The translations under genes were made by a program, and so were the position numbers. The notes under the pieces were generated by a model. The model did not search any database and was not told where the DNA came from. It saw only the letters and a program-made list of their open reading frames with translations. Positions 7,945 to 17,790 of a DNA stretch of 64,000 nt are shown here, in pieces; position 1 is the stretch's first letter, and each line of letters begins with the position of its first letter. This DNA is from Lachnospiraceae bacterium UBA1766 (GTDB lineage: Bacteria > Bacillota > Clostridia > Lachnospirales > Lachnospiraceae): the NCBI GenBank assembly GCA_002314715.1, contig DCGY01000008.1:1-64000 (forward strand), written 5' to 3'.

Positions 7945-9450
7945 ATGGAAGAACGATTTCAGTGGATATTGGAAAAATTGAAGAGAATGATATCCCTTAA
8001 AAGTTTGCGAACCAGAGTGTTTTTGCTGATTATGTTGGCAGGTATCGTGCCCAGTATTATGATGCGTTACGGTATTTTGAACAATTATGAGAAGCGTGCT
8101 GTGGATTTACGTGCGGCCACGGTGCAAAGCCAGCTAAAGATAGTGGCAAATCACCTGACCAGCAATAATTATTTGAGCAACTATACCTCGGAAGAGCAAA
8201 GCTTTCTGGCGTCTGCGGATGTCATTGAGGCAGAATTGGAAATGCTGTCGAACCTTTATGAAGGACGTGTTATGATTATTAACCGTAACTGTCGTATTGT
8301 AAAAGACGTGTATGGTATCAGTCAGGGAAAAACCATGATTTCCGAGGAGGTAATCAAATGCCTTCGCGGAGAGAATACGGTTCATTACGACAAAGAACAT
8401 GGCTTCATTGAAATGACAACGCCAATTGTTCGTACGGTTACGGAAAGCGACGGAAAAACCAAAACCCAGGTAATTGAGGGTGTAATGTTGACCAGTGTTT
8501 CCAATGACAGTATTGTGGCCACCATGGATATTCTGAGCCAAAAGGCGATGACGTTGGAATGTATCATGATTCTGATTATTGTATTTCTGGCATATCTGGT
8601 TTCTCTTTTTATTACCAGACCCTTTGAAAAGGTTGCAGAGCAGTTTAAACAGGTCAAAGAAGGCTTTAAAGAGGATACGGTTTCCGTACCCGATTATGCA
8701 GAAACCGTACATATTGTGGAGGCCTTCAATGAAATTGTTAAAAAAATGAAGGCTCAGGACCAGTCCAGACAGGAATTTGTTGCGAATGTGTCCCATGAGT
8801 TGAAAACTCCCATGACCTCCCTGAAGGTTTTGGCAGATTCGCTTGTGATGCAGGAGAATGTTCCGGCAGAATTATACAAAGAGTTTATGACCGACATGGT
8901 TTCCGAAATCGATCGTGAGAATCAGATTATTACGGATTTGTTGGCGTTGGTTAAGCTGGAAAACAGTGTGCAACAGTTAAATGTTGCCACAATCAATGTA
9001 AATGACATGACGGAATTGATTTTAAAGCGTTTACGCCCGATTGCACGGAAAAAGGATATCGAAGTAACCTTTGAAAGCAAACGTGTGGTGGAGGCCTCCA
9101 TTGACGAGGTTAAGGTGACGCAAATTCTTACCAATCTGGTGGAGAATGCGATTAAGTATAATATCGATCATGGTTGGGTAAAAGTAATTTTGGATGCCGA
9201 CCATCAATATTTCACTTTTGAGGTCAGTGATTGCGGAATGGGAATTCCGGAAGAGTCCCTGTCGCATATCTTTGAGCGATTTTATCGAGTGGACAAATCG
9301 CATTCCAGGGAAATCGGAGGTACGGGACTTGGTTTGGCGATTACCCGAAGTGCAGTACTTGCGCATAAAGGTTCTATCACGGTAACCAGTACGGTAGGAG
9401 AGGGAACCACCTTTAAGGTGAAAATTCCGCTGAAATATATACCGGAATAG
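7945..9450 (+). CDS. Membrane sensor histidine kinase
   Basis: 501 residues. Two membrane segments (about 24-40 and 204-223) bracket an extracytoplasmic sensor of about 160 residues, followed by HAMP (from about 224), the HisKA dimer domain with His284 in NVSHELKTP, and an ATPase domain with N box NLVENAIKYN, G1 VSDCGMGIP, and G2 GGTGLGLAIT. All catalytic elements look intact. It pairs with the response regulator just upstream and with the GerMN lipoprotein just downstream; the signal is unknown. Confidence 0.94.
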   Translation: MEERFQWILEKLKRMISLKSLRTRVFLLIMLAGIVPSIMMRYGILNNYEKRAVDLRAATVQSQLKIVANHLTSNNYLSNYTSEEQSFLASADVIEAELEMLSNLYEGRVMIINRNCRIVKDVYGISQGKTMISEEVIKCLRGENTVHYDKEHGFIEMTTPIVRTVTESDGKTKTQVIEGVMLTSVSNDSIVATMDILSQKAMTLECIMILIIVFLAYLVSLFITRPFEKVAEQFKQVKEGFKEDTVSVPDYAETVHIVEAFNEIVKKMKAQDQSRQEFVANVSHELKTPMTSLKVLADSLVMQENVPAELYKEFMTDMVSEIDRENQIITDLLALVKLENSVQQLNVATINVNDMTELILKRLRPIARKKDIEVTFESKRVVEASIDEVKVTQILTNLVENAIKYNIDHGWVKVILDADHQYFTFEVSDCGMGIPEESLSHIFERFYRVDKSHSREIGGTGLGLAITRSAVLAHKGSITVTSTVGEGTTFKVKIPLKYIPE

Positions 9451-9485
9451 CAAAAACAGGAAGCGAAAGAGCATTGGTGAAAAAT

Positions 9486-10397
9486 ATGAATAGAAGAAAA
9501 TGGATGTGTGGCTTCCTCCTGTTGATACTCCTATTGGGAGCGGGATGCGGTCAAACACAAGTGGATTATTCAGGTGCTACGCAAATTTTTTATGTAAATA
9601 ATACAGAAACCAAAGTGGTGGGGGAAGAATATGCCATTCAATCGGAAGGAGTGGAAGCACAGCTCAATGAACTGATGAATGCGCTTGCCAAGCTGCCGGA
9701 AAAGGTCTCTATGAAAGCACCCCTGTCTATGGGATTTCATGTGTTGGGAACAAAATACGAAGATGGTCGTTTCACCATTGATGTGGACGAAAAATATAAG
9801 GAATTACAGGGAACTACGGAGGTTTTGGTACGTGCTGCCATTGTGCGCACCTTGTGCCAGATTCCGGAGGTAAACTTTGTGCAGATTACGGTTGAAGGCG
9901 CGCAATTGTTTGATGCGGTAGGTGAGCTGGTGGGTTGGATGAACAAAGACCAGTTTATTCAAAACGACGGAAATGAAATTAATACATTTGAATTGACTCG
10001 TGTAAAGCTGTATTTTGCAAATGAAACCGGGGATGCTATAATCGGTGCTTATCGCGAAAAAAGATATTCTACCAATACACCTTTGGAGAAATTTGTGGTG
10101 GAGGAATTGATTGCAGGACCGAGTGGTCAGATCAGCGGCCTGTATCCTACCATTAACAGTTCTACCAAAATTATTAATATTATGACCAAGGATGGAATCT
10201 GTTACGTGAATCTGGATGAGAACTTTCTGGCAGTGACCGGTAATGTTTCTACAGAGGTTGCGGTATATTCCATTGTGGATTCCCTGGTGGAACTAACCAA
10301 TATCAATAAAGTTCAGATTTTGATTAATGGAGAGGTGCCTGAGAAATTCGGCAATAAACCCTTTGAAAGGAATCTGGATATTGTAACTACTTTATAG
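9486..10397 (+). CDS. Lipoprotein with two GerMN domains
   Basis: About 303 residues from the ATG at 9486; TTG 9474 and GTG 9477 are in-frame alternatives. The ATG gives a clean lipoprotein signal ending in LGAGC. The body holds two GerMN-type repeats, roughly 20-160 and 165-300, both with the ending pattern VNFVQITVEG / INKVQILINGE. GerM of Bacillus acts at the cell wall in sporulation and germination. Its position directly after a response regulator and sensor kinase recalls the MtrA-MtrB-LpqB order of Actinobacteria, where the GerMN lipoprotein modulates the kinase. Confidence 0.82.
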   Translation: MNRRKWMCGFLLLILLLGAGCGQTQVDYSGATQIFYVNNTETKVVGEEYAIQSEGVEAQLNELMNALAKLPEKVSMKAPLSMGFHVLGTKYEDGRFTIDVDEKYKELQGTTEVLVRAAIVRTLCQIPEVNFVQITVEGAQLFDAVGELVGWMNKDQFIQNDGNEINTFELTRVKLYFANETGDAIIGAYREKRYSTNTPLEKFVVEELIAGPSGQISGLYPTINSSTKIINIMTKDGICYVNLDENFLAVTGNVSTEVAVYSIVDSLVELTNINKVQILINGEVPEKFGNKPFERNLDIVTTL

Positions 10398-10416
10398 TGA
10401 AAGCGAAAGAGGGAAT

Positions 10417-12675
10417 ATGCGGTTTCGAATGAAACGTCCGTTATTGCTTCTTTGTGTATGTCTGGTGCTCCTGGGTGCTTTACGATTGTGGGCAGGCAGG
10501 AGCGCATTGCGGACCGGGGATTGGCCGGACTTTGACACGGAAATTGTGTTGGAAGGCCGAATTATCCAAAAGAAGCAAAATACTTTTCTGATTGATTCCA
10601 TTACTTTTCTAGACAGCGATTCTGCTGTCAAACAATCCATTCAATTACAATGTGAATATCCGTCGGAAGGCTCCGACGAAATAAAACTGGGCAGGCGGGT
10701 ACGGCTGCTTGGTCAATTGCGCGCTTTTTCGGAGGCAACCAATCCGGGGCAATTTAATCAAAAAACCTATTATGAAAGCCAGGGGATTGCAGGACGTCTG
10801 TGCCGGGTGCAATATATGGGGGGAAGTGGAAGCTTTTCGCGTTTTCGTGAGGGGTTATTTTGTCTGCAAAAATATCTGGAACAAAGGGTGAATAAAATAT
10901 TTCCGGAAAAAGAAGCGGGGATTATGAATGCACTTTTACTGGGAGACAAAGAAGAACTGGACCGGGATATAAAGGATTTGTATCGCAGAAACGGGATTAT
11001 ACATATTTTAAGTATTTCCGGGCTGCACATCTCTTTTTTGGGACTTCTGATGTTTCGTCTCTTGAAAAAATTGGGGTGCCCAAATTGGCTTTGTGCCCTT
11101 TTTTCGGCCGGACTGCTGATATGCTACGGGATTATGACCGGAATGAGTGTTTCTTCTGTTCGGGCGATTGGTATGTTTTTGATACAAATGATAGGCTTGC
11201 TGGTAGGAAGAACTTATGATCTTTTGACGGCATGGGGACTTTTGGGAGCGGCAATGATTGCGGTAAATCCTTCCTATCTGATGCACTCCGGCTTCCTTTT
11301 ATCCTATTCTTCCCTGTTGGGAATTGGCACGGTTTATCCCCAATTGGCAGAAAGTGGGAAGAAAAAGAAAGGCATTGGTGCAGTGAAAGATGCGGTTCTG
11401 GGAGGTCTTTCCATCGCCCTGACCAATTTACCGATTCAACTGTTGTTTTCTTATGAAGTACCGGTATGGTCTGTGGCAATCAATATCGTGGTAATTCCTT
11501 TTTTATCCCTGTTGGTTATTTGTGGATTTCTGGCAATGCTGGTTCCGGGCTTGGGCTTTCTGGGAATTATCGATATTGGAATCCTGAGTGGATATGAATG
11601 GCTTTGCCGACTGGTAGACAGTTTTTCACTTCGCAGCTGGAACCCCGGGTGTCCGGCCCTTTGGAAATGGATTCTCTATTATGTGTTTTTGCTTTTGGAA
11701 GTGAGGATATTATATCAGCTGAAGCGTTATGGAAAGCTTCATCGTGGAGATCGGAGCAAGAGGGCAAGATGGTTTCGCAGATATGGGAAGCGGATTCGTT
11801 TGGGAGTATGTACGACCATGCTATGTCTGCCACTCCTGTTTTTGCCCTTTGGAATCGCGGGAGAAGTAACCTTTCTGGATGTGGGACAGGGCGATGGAAT
11901 TTTTATGCGAAGTGACAGGGGAGAGGTTTTTTTGATGGATGGAGGAAGCAGTAACCAGAAAAACCTGGCAGATAATATTCTGATTCCCTTTCTAAAATAC
12001 AAGGGGGTAAGGCATATTGATGGGATATTCCTAAGCCACGCAGATGAAGATCATATCAATGGAATTCTGCAATTGTTTGAATTGGCCGGGGACGAACAGA
12101 TACGAATAGACAGATTGTTTTTACCGAAAAGAGATACGACAGGAGAAGAATTTGAAACACTTTTGGAAGCGGTGGAGATTTACGGATCATGGCATCCGGT
12201 GGAAATTTATGAACTGGCGGCGGGAGATCGGATTTCTTTTGATGGGGGATTCTTTGAAATTATCGGACCGACACAAAACAATTCCGCCTGGGAACAGAAC
12301 GAGGCATCTCTTTGTATTTTGCTGCAAATGGGCAAAAAACACCCCTTCCGCATGCTGTTATCCGGAGATACAGAGGGAAGGGGAGAAGAAAATCTGTTGG
12401 AATATTTGCGTGAGCATCCTACAGAGGTTATGGTGCTGAAGGTTGCCCATCATGGTTCGAAATACAGTACTTCCCGGGAATTACTGGAACAGCTAAAACC
12501 TCAAATAGCGGTTATTTCCTGCGGAAAAAGAAATTCCTATAAGCACCCCCATGAAGAATTGCTGGAAAGACTCATACAGGCAAACAGCATCCGGTTACGC
12601 ACGGATGAAAAGGGTGCCATTACGTTTCGACAGCATTGGGGAAGATTGTACTGGTCTACATTTCGAGACGGTTGA
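10417..12675 (+). CDS. comEC: ComEC/Rec2 DNA-uptake channel
   Basis: A 752-residue polytopic protein forming the inner-membrane DNA channel of natural transformation. Order: short N-terminal helix and DUF4131-like region; competence domain with several helices including ILSISGLHISFLGLLMFR at about 196-213; and a C-terminal metallo-beta-lactamase domain starting LDVGQGDGIF with the metal site HADEDH and a late AHHGSKYSTS segment. Length is normal and all three domains are present. It converges with holA with only 7 bp between stop codons and no clear terminator. Confidence 0.94.
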   Translation: MRFRMKRPLLLLCVCLVLLGALRLWAGRSALRTGDWPDFDTEIVLEGRIIQKKQNTFLIDSITFLDSDSAVKQSIQLQCEYPSEGSDEIKLGRRVRLLGQLRAFSEATNPGQFNQKTYYESQGIAGRLCRVQYMGGSGSFSRFREGLFCLQKYLEQRVNKIFPEKEAGIMNALLLGDKEELDRDIKDLYRRNGIIHILSISGLHISFLGLLMFRLLKKLGCPNWLCALFSAGLLICYGIMTGMSVSSVRAIGMFLIQMIGLLVGRTYDLLTAWGLLGAAMIAVNPSYLMHSGFLLSYSSLLGIGTVYPQLAESGKKKKGIGAVKDAVLGGLSIALTNLPIQLLFSYEVPVWSVAINIVVIPFLSLLVICGFLAMLVPGLGFLGIIDIGILSGYEWLCRLVDSFSLRSWNPGCPALWKWILYYVFLLLEVRILYQLKRYGKLHRGDRSKRARWFRRYGKRIRLGVCTTMLCLPLLFLPFGIAGEVTFLDVGQGDGIFMRSDRGEVFLMDGGSSNQKNLADNILIPFLKYKGVRHIDGIFLSHADEDHINGILQLFELAGDEQIRIDRLFLPKRDTTGEEFETLLEAVEIYGSWHPVEIYELAAGDRISFDGGFFEIIGPTQNNSAWEQNEASLCILLQMGKKHPFRMLLSGDTEGRGEENLLEYLREHPTEVMVLKVAHHGSKYSTSRELLEQLKPQIAVISCGKRNSYKHPHEELLERLIQANSIRLRTDEKGAITFRQHWGRLYWSTFRDG

Positions 12676-12682
12676 TTGAAAA

Positions 12683-13654
12683 TTATAATACAGACAGAAT
12701 GAGCAATTCCACACTGATTACATCACCCAACCGACCGGTTTTTACTGCTTCCTCAGCCTCTACACATTGGCGTACGGCATTGTTTAACTGGGAAACTTTA
12801 AAACGACTGGCCTGACTGATGTATTTGTTTACGAAGTAGGGTGGAATTTCGACTTTTTTGGCAATATCCTGGTTGCCGAAACCACGATGCTTCAATTCTT
12901 TTACCTGTAAAAGAATGTTGCATTGGCGGGCAATCAGAAAGAGGATTCGCATGGGAGCCTCCCGAAGGGCAATCAGCTCGTAATACAGTTCCAGGGCCTT
13001 TTGGGTATCCTTTACGGAAATGGCATCAATCATGGCATAGATATGATTGGTAATCTGCGGAGTACAAATGGTCTCGATATCCTCGGCAGTAATAACATCG
13101 GAATCCAGACAATAGGAAATCAGTTTTTCCAGCTCTGTCTGGATGTTCTCCATGTCGGTACCAGTTTTGGAAAGAAATAACTGAGCATTGTTTTCCGTAA
13201 TGCGCTTGCCTTCTTTTGCCAAAGTGGAAGCCACCCAACGTTTTAAGGTATTCTCATCCTGGGCGCCGAATTCCACCGCAATCCCTTTGGATTGAACGGT
13301 TTTAAACAATTTGCTTCGGGCATCCACATCACTCTCGGTGAAGACAAAGAAGGTGGTTTCGTTACAGTCTTCCAAATAGGCAGCCAGCTTTTCACCGGCA
13401 GAGGAGAATAGGCCGGAATCATTGATAAAAATAACCCTTCGCTCAGCCAGAAATGGCATGGTTTCCGCCAGGTCAATGATTTCTCCTACCGGAATGCCTT
13501 TTCCCTCATAAAAGTGGGTATTCATTTCATCGTCCCCGGCTAAAGCGGCACGAAGCTTCTCTGTATATTGGCGCTTCAAATAGCGTTCGTCTCCGTACAG
13601 AAGATAGATGTTCTGAAATTGGTTTTCTTTTATGTGATGTATTATGCGCTGCAT
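12683..13654 (-). CDS. holA: DNA polymerase III delta subunit
   Basis: 323 residues, the clamp-loader subunit that opens the sliding clamp. The N-terminus NIYLLYGDERYLKRQY is the family's Walker-like opening (without a working P-loop), and the middle contains FFVFTESDVDARSKLFKTV. The C-terminal collar domain is present. It often lies near comEC in Firmicutes, though here the two genes face each other. Its usual neighbour rpsT is not seen in the gap upstream. Confidence 0.92.
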   Translation of the reverse strand: MQRIIHHIKENQFQNIYLLYGDERYLKRQYTEKLRAALAGDDEMNTHFYEGKGIPVGEIIDLAETMPFLAERRVIFINDSGLFSSAGEKLAAYLEDCNETTFFVFTESDVDARSKLFKTVQSKGIAVEFGAQDENTLKRWVASTLAKEGKRITENNAQLFLSKTGTDMENIQTELEKLISYCLDSDVITAEDIETICTPQITNHIYAMIDAISVKDTQKALELYYELIALREAPMRILFLIARQCNILLQVKELKHRGFGNQDIAKKVEIPPYFVNKYISQASRFKVSQLNNAVRQCVEAEEAVKTGRLGDVISVELLILSVL

Positions 13655-13677
13655 AGTTTTCCTCGTTTCCGAGAAAT

Positions 13678-13706
13678 ATTATATCATAGACCGGATATAA
13701 TGAAAA
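13678..13706 (-). promoter_or_regulatory. Probable holA promoter
   Basis: On the minus strand TTTTCA, 17 bp, TATAAT, about 24 bp before the holA start codon. The rest of the 13655-13864 gap shows only a short CCTTTC/GAAAGG inverted repeat and the GGGAGG ribosome site of the next gene. Confidence 0.45.
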
Positions 13707-13864
13707 CAACAGGATTATGAGACCGGTTTAATGTACTTTATTTCTGCTATTCTGAATTCAACAAAGGAAGCCCGCCTTTCATGGAAAGGGAGAAACACCT
13801 TTACAGAAATTAAAATCATTGGGATGAAAAATTAAGAATTTGGAATTGTGGGAGGAAAAGAAAA

Positions 13865-14251
13865 ATGAGAAAAATTATGAAGTCGAATGTTGCGTTTGGA
13901 GTGATTACCGCATTGTTAATAGTATTTATTTTCTTTTGTATGTATCAGACCGTAAAGGGAAATGAGAAAACAGGCACCGATGAACGGGAAATGTTTTTCC
14001 GGGCAAAAGAGGCACAGCTTTTGGCAGATACACGGGCTTATTTAACCGAAGAGGGCTTTTATAACAGCGGCGTGACATTGACCAGAGTTGTGGACGGGGA
14101 GGGCAACAGAGAGTATACCATTACCATTCATCACGGAAGAATTGACCGAATGGAAGAGGAAGAAAGAGAGGACCTTCGGAAGGATCTTTCCACCCTTTGT
14201 TTTCAGGAGGATCATTGTACTTTTCAACATGATTTTTTGCTTATAAATTAA
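13865..14251 (+). CDS. Small membrane-anchored protein, unknown
   Basis: 128 residues with a short basic start, one hydrophobic segment (about 10-29), and an outward domain of about 95 residues. That domain is rich in charged residues and has a mixed alpha/beta pattern with a TRVVDGEGNREYTITIHHGRI strand pair. A GGGAGG site precedes the ATG. No family recognised. A gap and a good promoter separate it from the next gene, so it is probably a single-gene unit. Confidence 0.65.
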   Translation: MRKIMKSNVAFGVITALLIVFIFFCMYQTVKGNEKTGTDEREMFFRAKEAQLLADTRAYLTEEGFYNSGVTLTRVVDGEGNREYTITIHHGRIDRMEEEEREDLRKDLSTLCFQEDHCTFQHDFLLIN

Positions 14252-14272
14252 GAAAAGAAAACAAGAAATGGA

Positions 14273-14301
14273 ATGACATTTTCGGCAAAAAGAGGTATAC
14301 T
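14273..14301 (+). promoter_or_regulatory. Promoter of the DUF1653-sfsA/mutY unit
   Basis: ATGACA, 17 bp, TATACT, placed about 30 bp before the ATG at 14333. The leader carries a GGGAGG ribosome site. Confidence 0.6.
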
Positions 14302-14332
14302 TTACCCATAATGTTTTTGTTGGGAGGTTTGT

Positions 14333-14890
14333 ATGGCATTTGATCCAAAACCACAGGAAATTTACAGACATTTCAAAGGAAATCTTTACCAGATTGTTAC
14401 CCTTGCGGAGCATTCCGAAAGTGGAGAAGTACTTGTGATTTATCAGGCTCTTTATGGGAATTTCAAAGTATATGCGAGACCACTTTCCATGTTTACCGGT
14501 CTTGTAGACAAACAGAAGTATCCGGATGCGAAACAGGAATACCGTTTCGAAAGGGTAACTGACGATGCAGATATTCAGAAGGCTCCGGTAAGTCCAAAAA
14601 CGCAGGAATCACAGGAAATTTCGGAAACTCCGGAAACAGAAAATAAGGAAACATCATCAGAAGAACCCCAGCTGGATCCCATGCTGGTCAAATTTATGGA
14701 TGCAGAAACCTACGAGGAGAAACTGGATATCCTGAATTGCATGCATTCTCGCATTACGGACGAGATGATTACTACCATGGCCATTGTTTGTGATGTGGAG
14801 GTTGCAGAAGGAGAATTGGAAGAGCGATACAGAGAACTTCGTAATTGTCTGGTGACTTTGGAGAAATACGAGTGCAATCGTCTGCGCTAA
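14333..14890 (+). CDS. DUF1653 domain protein
   Basis: 185 residues. The first 70 (IYRHFKGNLYQIVTLAEHSE ... ARPLSMF) match the compact beta-rich DUF1653 domain often found alone. The remainder has an acidic, threonine- and proline-rich linker (about 85-115) and a helical tail. Biochemical role unknown; it lies 24 bp before the SfsA-MutY fusion gene and shares its promoter, which hints at a link with nucleic acid upkeep without proving one. Confidence 0.8.
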   Translation: MAFDPKPQEIYRHFKGNLYQIVTLAEHSESGEVLVIYQALYGNFKVYARPLSMFTGLVDKQKYPDAKQEYRFERVTDDADIQKAPVSPKTQESQEISETPETENKETSSEEPQLDPMLVKFMDAETYEEKLDILNCMHSRITDEMITTMAIVCDVEVAEGELEERYRELRNCLVTLEKYECNRLR

Positions 14891-14914
14891 AGGGCGTTTG
14901 GGGAGAAAATTGAT

Positions 14915-16735
14915 ATGAAATATCAGCGAATCGTGCGGGGAGAATTCCTGGACCGTCCCAATCGCTTTATTGCCCATGTTAAGGTTGATGGGGTGGTGGA
15001 AACCGTTCACGTAAAGAATACCGGCAGGTGCGGAGAACTTTTGATCCCGGGCTGTGAGGTTTATTTGGAGAAAAGTGATAATCCTACCCGAAAAACAGCT
15101 TACGATTTAATAACGGTTCGAAAGGGAAAACGTTTGGTGAATATGGATTCCCAAGCACCCAATCAGGTGGTAAGGGAATGGCTGGAAACCAAAAAGCTGT
15201 TTCCGGAAATGACGCTTCTGCAGCCGGAAAAGACTTATGGAAAGTCCCGAGTGGATTTTTATTTGGAAACAACAACAGAAAAAGTATTTATTGAGGTGAA
15301 GGGTGTGACCAGAGAACAGGATGATATTGTCTGTTTTCCGGACGCACCTTCTGAACGTGCAATCAAACATTTGGGAGAACTGATGGAAGCGAAAAAACAG
15401 GGCTATCGCGCCATTGTTTTTTTCGTGATTCAGATGGAGAATGTCCGGTATTTCACGCCGGATGTGGAGCGACATGAAGCATTTGCGAGGAAACTGCGCG
15501 AAGCGGTGGCCGCAGGTGTGGAGGTGCTGGCTATGGAGTGTAAGGTGCAAACGGATTCCTTGACAATTCATAGAGAGGTGCCAGTCAGCCTGGATGGGAA
15601 AGAACCGGTTCCGGGAGACGACGGTGGACAGCCCGCATCTGCGTTTGATTTGACGGAGATTATTTCGCCCTTACAGGATTGGTACGCAGAAAACAAAAGA
15701 AGCCTGCCCTGGAGAGAAAATATCTCGCCTTACCGGGTATGGATATCCGAGATTATGCTGCAACAGACAAGGGTCGAAGCGGTAAAGCCCTATTTTAAGC
15801 GTTTCATGGAACGGTTACCCCAAATCAGTGATTTGGCTCATGTGGAAGATGAGGAATTACTGAAGCTATGGGAAGGTCTTGGGTATTACGGCAGGGCCCG
15901 AAATCTAAAGATTGCGGCCAATCAAATATTGGATGACTACCATGGAGAACTTCCCGGCGATTTGAAAGAACTTTTGAAATTACAGGGAATCGGAAGTTAT
16001 ACGGCAGGAGCCATTGCTTCCATTGCATTTGGACTGCCATATCCTGCTGTGGACGGAAATGTGCTTCGTGTGCTTTCAAGACTTCGAAAAGACGAAAGAC
16101 GCATTGATGATGCCAAGGTGAAAAAGGCGGTGGAGGAAGAACTGACAGCAATTATGCCACAGGCCAACCCGGGTGTGTTCAATCAGGCTCTGATGGAGTT
16201 GGGGGCCTGCGTCTGTGTGCCAAACGGAGAGCCTGTTTGCACGGATTGTCCGATTCAGCACCTTTGTCAGGCACACCGGGAACAGGTGGAAAGTGAGTAT
16301 CCCAAGAAGGAAAAAGCAAAGGCACGAAAAATAGAGAAAAAAACGGTCCTGATTCTAAAAGATAAGGACCAGGTGGTGCTTCGAAAAAGACCGGAGAAGG
16401 GACTCCTGGCGGGAATGTATGAGCTGCCCTGGTTAGAGGGACATGTCTCGGTGGAAGAGGTTGTACAATATCTGGGGACAAAGGGATTATCCGCCATTCG
16501 CGTTCAAAAGTTAACGGATGCCAAGCATATTTTTTCGCACATTGAATGGCACATGCAAGGATATATGGTCCGGGTGGATGAACTTCGCCCCAGGGAGGAT
16601 AAAGAGCCGTCATGGATTTATGTGGATCCTATGGTTGCACAGCAAAAATATCCCTTGCCTTCCGCCTTTGAAGCCTATACAAAGTACTTAAATATGAAAT
16701 TGGGAAAAAGTCGCCTGAAAGAAAATGATATATAA
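14915..16735 (+). CDS. SfsA-MutY fusion: DNA/RNA nuclease-like domain plus adenine glycosylase
   Basis: One 606-residue frame with two complete families. Residues 1-225 are SfsA: N-terminal OB-like part and a nuclease core with SRVDFYLE and VFIEVKGVT (the D-ExK pattern). A linker (about 226-242) leads to MutY: catalytic Glu279 in WISEIMLQQTR, helix-hairpin-helix LQGIGSYTAGAI, catalytic Asp380 in AVDGNVLRVLSR, iron-sulfur cysteines 434, 442, 445 and 451 (spacing 7-2-5), and a C-terminal NUDIX-like 8-oxoG domain. MutY removes A opposite 8-oxoG. No stop or frameshift separates the halves. Confidence 0.92.
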   Translation: MKYQRIVRGEFLDRPNRFIAHVKVDGVVETVHVKNTGRCGELLIPGCEVYLEKSDNPTRKTAYDLITVRKGKRLVNMDSQAPNQVVREWLETKKLFPEMTLLQPEKTYGKSRVDFYLETTTEKVFIEVKGVTREQDDIVCFPDAPSERAIKHLGELMEAKKQGYRAIVFFVIQMENVRYFTPDVERHEAFARKLREAVAAGVEVLAMECKVQTDSLTIHREVPVSLDGKEPVPGDDGGQPASAFDLTEIISPLQDWYAENKRSLPWRENISPYRVWISEIMLQQTRVEAVKPYFKRFMERLPQISDLAHVEDEELLKLWEGLGYYGRARNLKIAANQILDDYHGELPGDLKELLKLQGIGSYTAGAIASIAFGLPYPAVDGNVLRVLSRLRKDERRIDDAKVKKAVEEELTAIMPQANPGVFNQALMELGACVCVPNGEPVCTDCPIQHLCQAHREQVESEYPKKEKAKARKIEKKTVLILKDKDQVVLRKRPEKGLLAGMYELPWLEGHVSVEEVVQYLGTKGLSAIRVQKLTDAKHIFSHIEWHMQGYMVRVDELRPREDKEPSWIYVDPMVAQQKYPLPSAFEAYTKYLNMKLGKSRLKENDI

Positions 16736-16749
16736 AAGAGGATAAAAAA

Positions 16750-17778
16750 ATGAAATTGTTGTCGATTGCGATTCCCTGTTACAATTCAGAGAATTATATG
16801 AGAAAATGCATTGAGTCGCTTCTGGTAGGCGGAGAGGATGTGGAAATCCTGATTGTGGACGATGGCTCTACGAAGGACAAAACCGCAGAAATCGCAGATG
16901 AATATGCTCAAAATTATCCGACCATTGTAAAAGCGATTCACAAAGAAAACGGAGGTCATGGTTCTGCGGTAAATACCGGAATCGAAAATGCTTCCGGGTT
17001 GTATTTCAAAGTGGTGGATAGTGATGACTGGGTGAAAAAAGATGCGTATCTGCAGATTTTGTCAAAGCTTCGGGAATTGGTGGCCGGTTCGGAAACCGTC
17101 GACATGTTTATCAGCAATTATGTGTACGAAAAGGAAGGAGAGAAGAATAAGAAGATTATTGAATATCGTCATATTCTTCCTACAGATAAGGTGTTTTCCT
17201 GGGGAGATTCCCATTATTTCTCCAAAGGTCATTATATCCTGATGCATTCGGTTATTTTTCGAACCATGCTTTTAAAGGATATGAAATTAAGATTGCCGGA
17301 GCATACCTTTTATGTAGATAATCTGTACGTGTTCGAACCGCTGCCGTACGTAAAGAAAATGTATTATCTGGATGTGAATTTCTATCGTTATTTTATCGGC
17401 AGAGAAGATCAGTCCGTAAATGAGCGGGTAATGATTGGCAGAATCGATCAGCAGTTACTGGTAAACCGTCGTATGATTGATTATTTCGTAAATCAAAGAG
17501 ATATGATTACCGCAGATAAGCATTTGTATAAATACATGCGCAATTATTTGGAGATCATCACCACGATATCTTCTGTGTTGGCAATCCGTTCCGGTACAGA
17601 TGAAAATCTGGAAAAGAAAAAAGAATTGTGGAACTATTTAAAGAAGAAAGACTACAAGCTCTATATGTGGATGCGAAAGGGCATCATGGGTAGCTTCATG
17701 AACCTTCCCGGAAAGGGCGGCCGGAGCATAACGGTGAATGCCTATAAGGTATGTCAAAAGATTTTTAAATTCAATTAG
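16750..17778 (+). CDS. Family 2 glycosyltransferase
   Basis: 342 residues with a GT-A domain: LLSIAIPCYNSENYMRKCIE at the N-terminus, VDDGSTKDKT near residue 37-46, and the metal-binding SDD in VVDSDDWVKKD at about 95. The C-terminal half is helical and lacks membrane segments. Likely transfers a sugar to a cell-surface polymer or lipid; acceptor unknown. It follows the SfsA-MutY gene by 14 bp and ends at a strong terminator. Confidence 0.85.
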   Translation: MKLLSIAIPCYNSENYMRKCIESLLVGGEDVEILIVDDGSTKDKTAEIADEYAQNYPTIVKAIHKENGGHGSAVNTGIENASGLYFKVVDSDDWVKKDAYLQILSKLRELVAGSETVDMFISNYVYEKEGEKNKKIIEYRHILPTDKVFSWGDSHYFSKGHYILMHSVIFRTMLLKDMKLRLPEHTFYVDNLYVFEPLPYVKKMYYLDVNFYRYFIGREDQSVNERVMIGRIDQQLLVNRRMIDYFVNQRDMITADKHLYKYMRNYLEIITTISSVLAIRSGTDENLEKKKELWNYLKKKDYKLYMWMRKGIMGSFMNLPGKGGRSITVNAYKVCQKIFKFN

Positions 17779-17790
17779 ATGGAACGAAAA

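Noticed and set aside
13865..14251. rpsT next to holA
   Set aside because: The small protein here has a membrane segment and an acidic domain and is not ribosomal protein S20.
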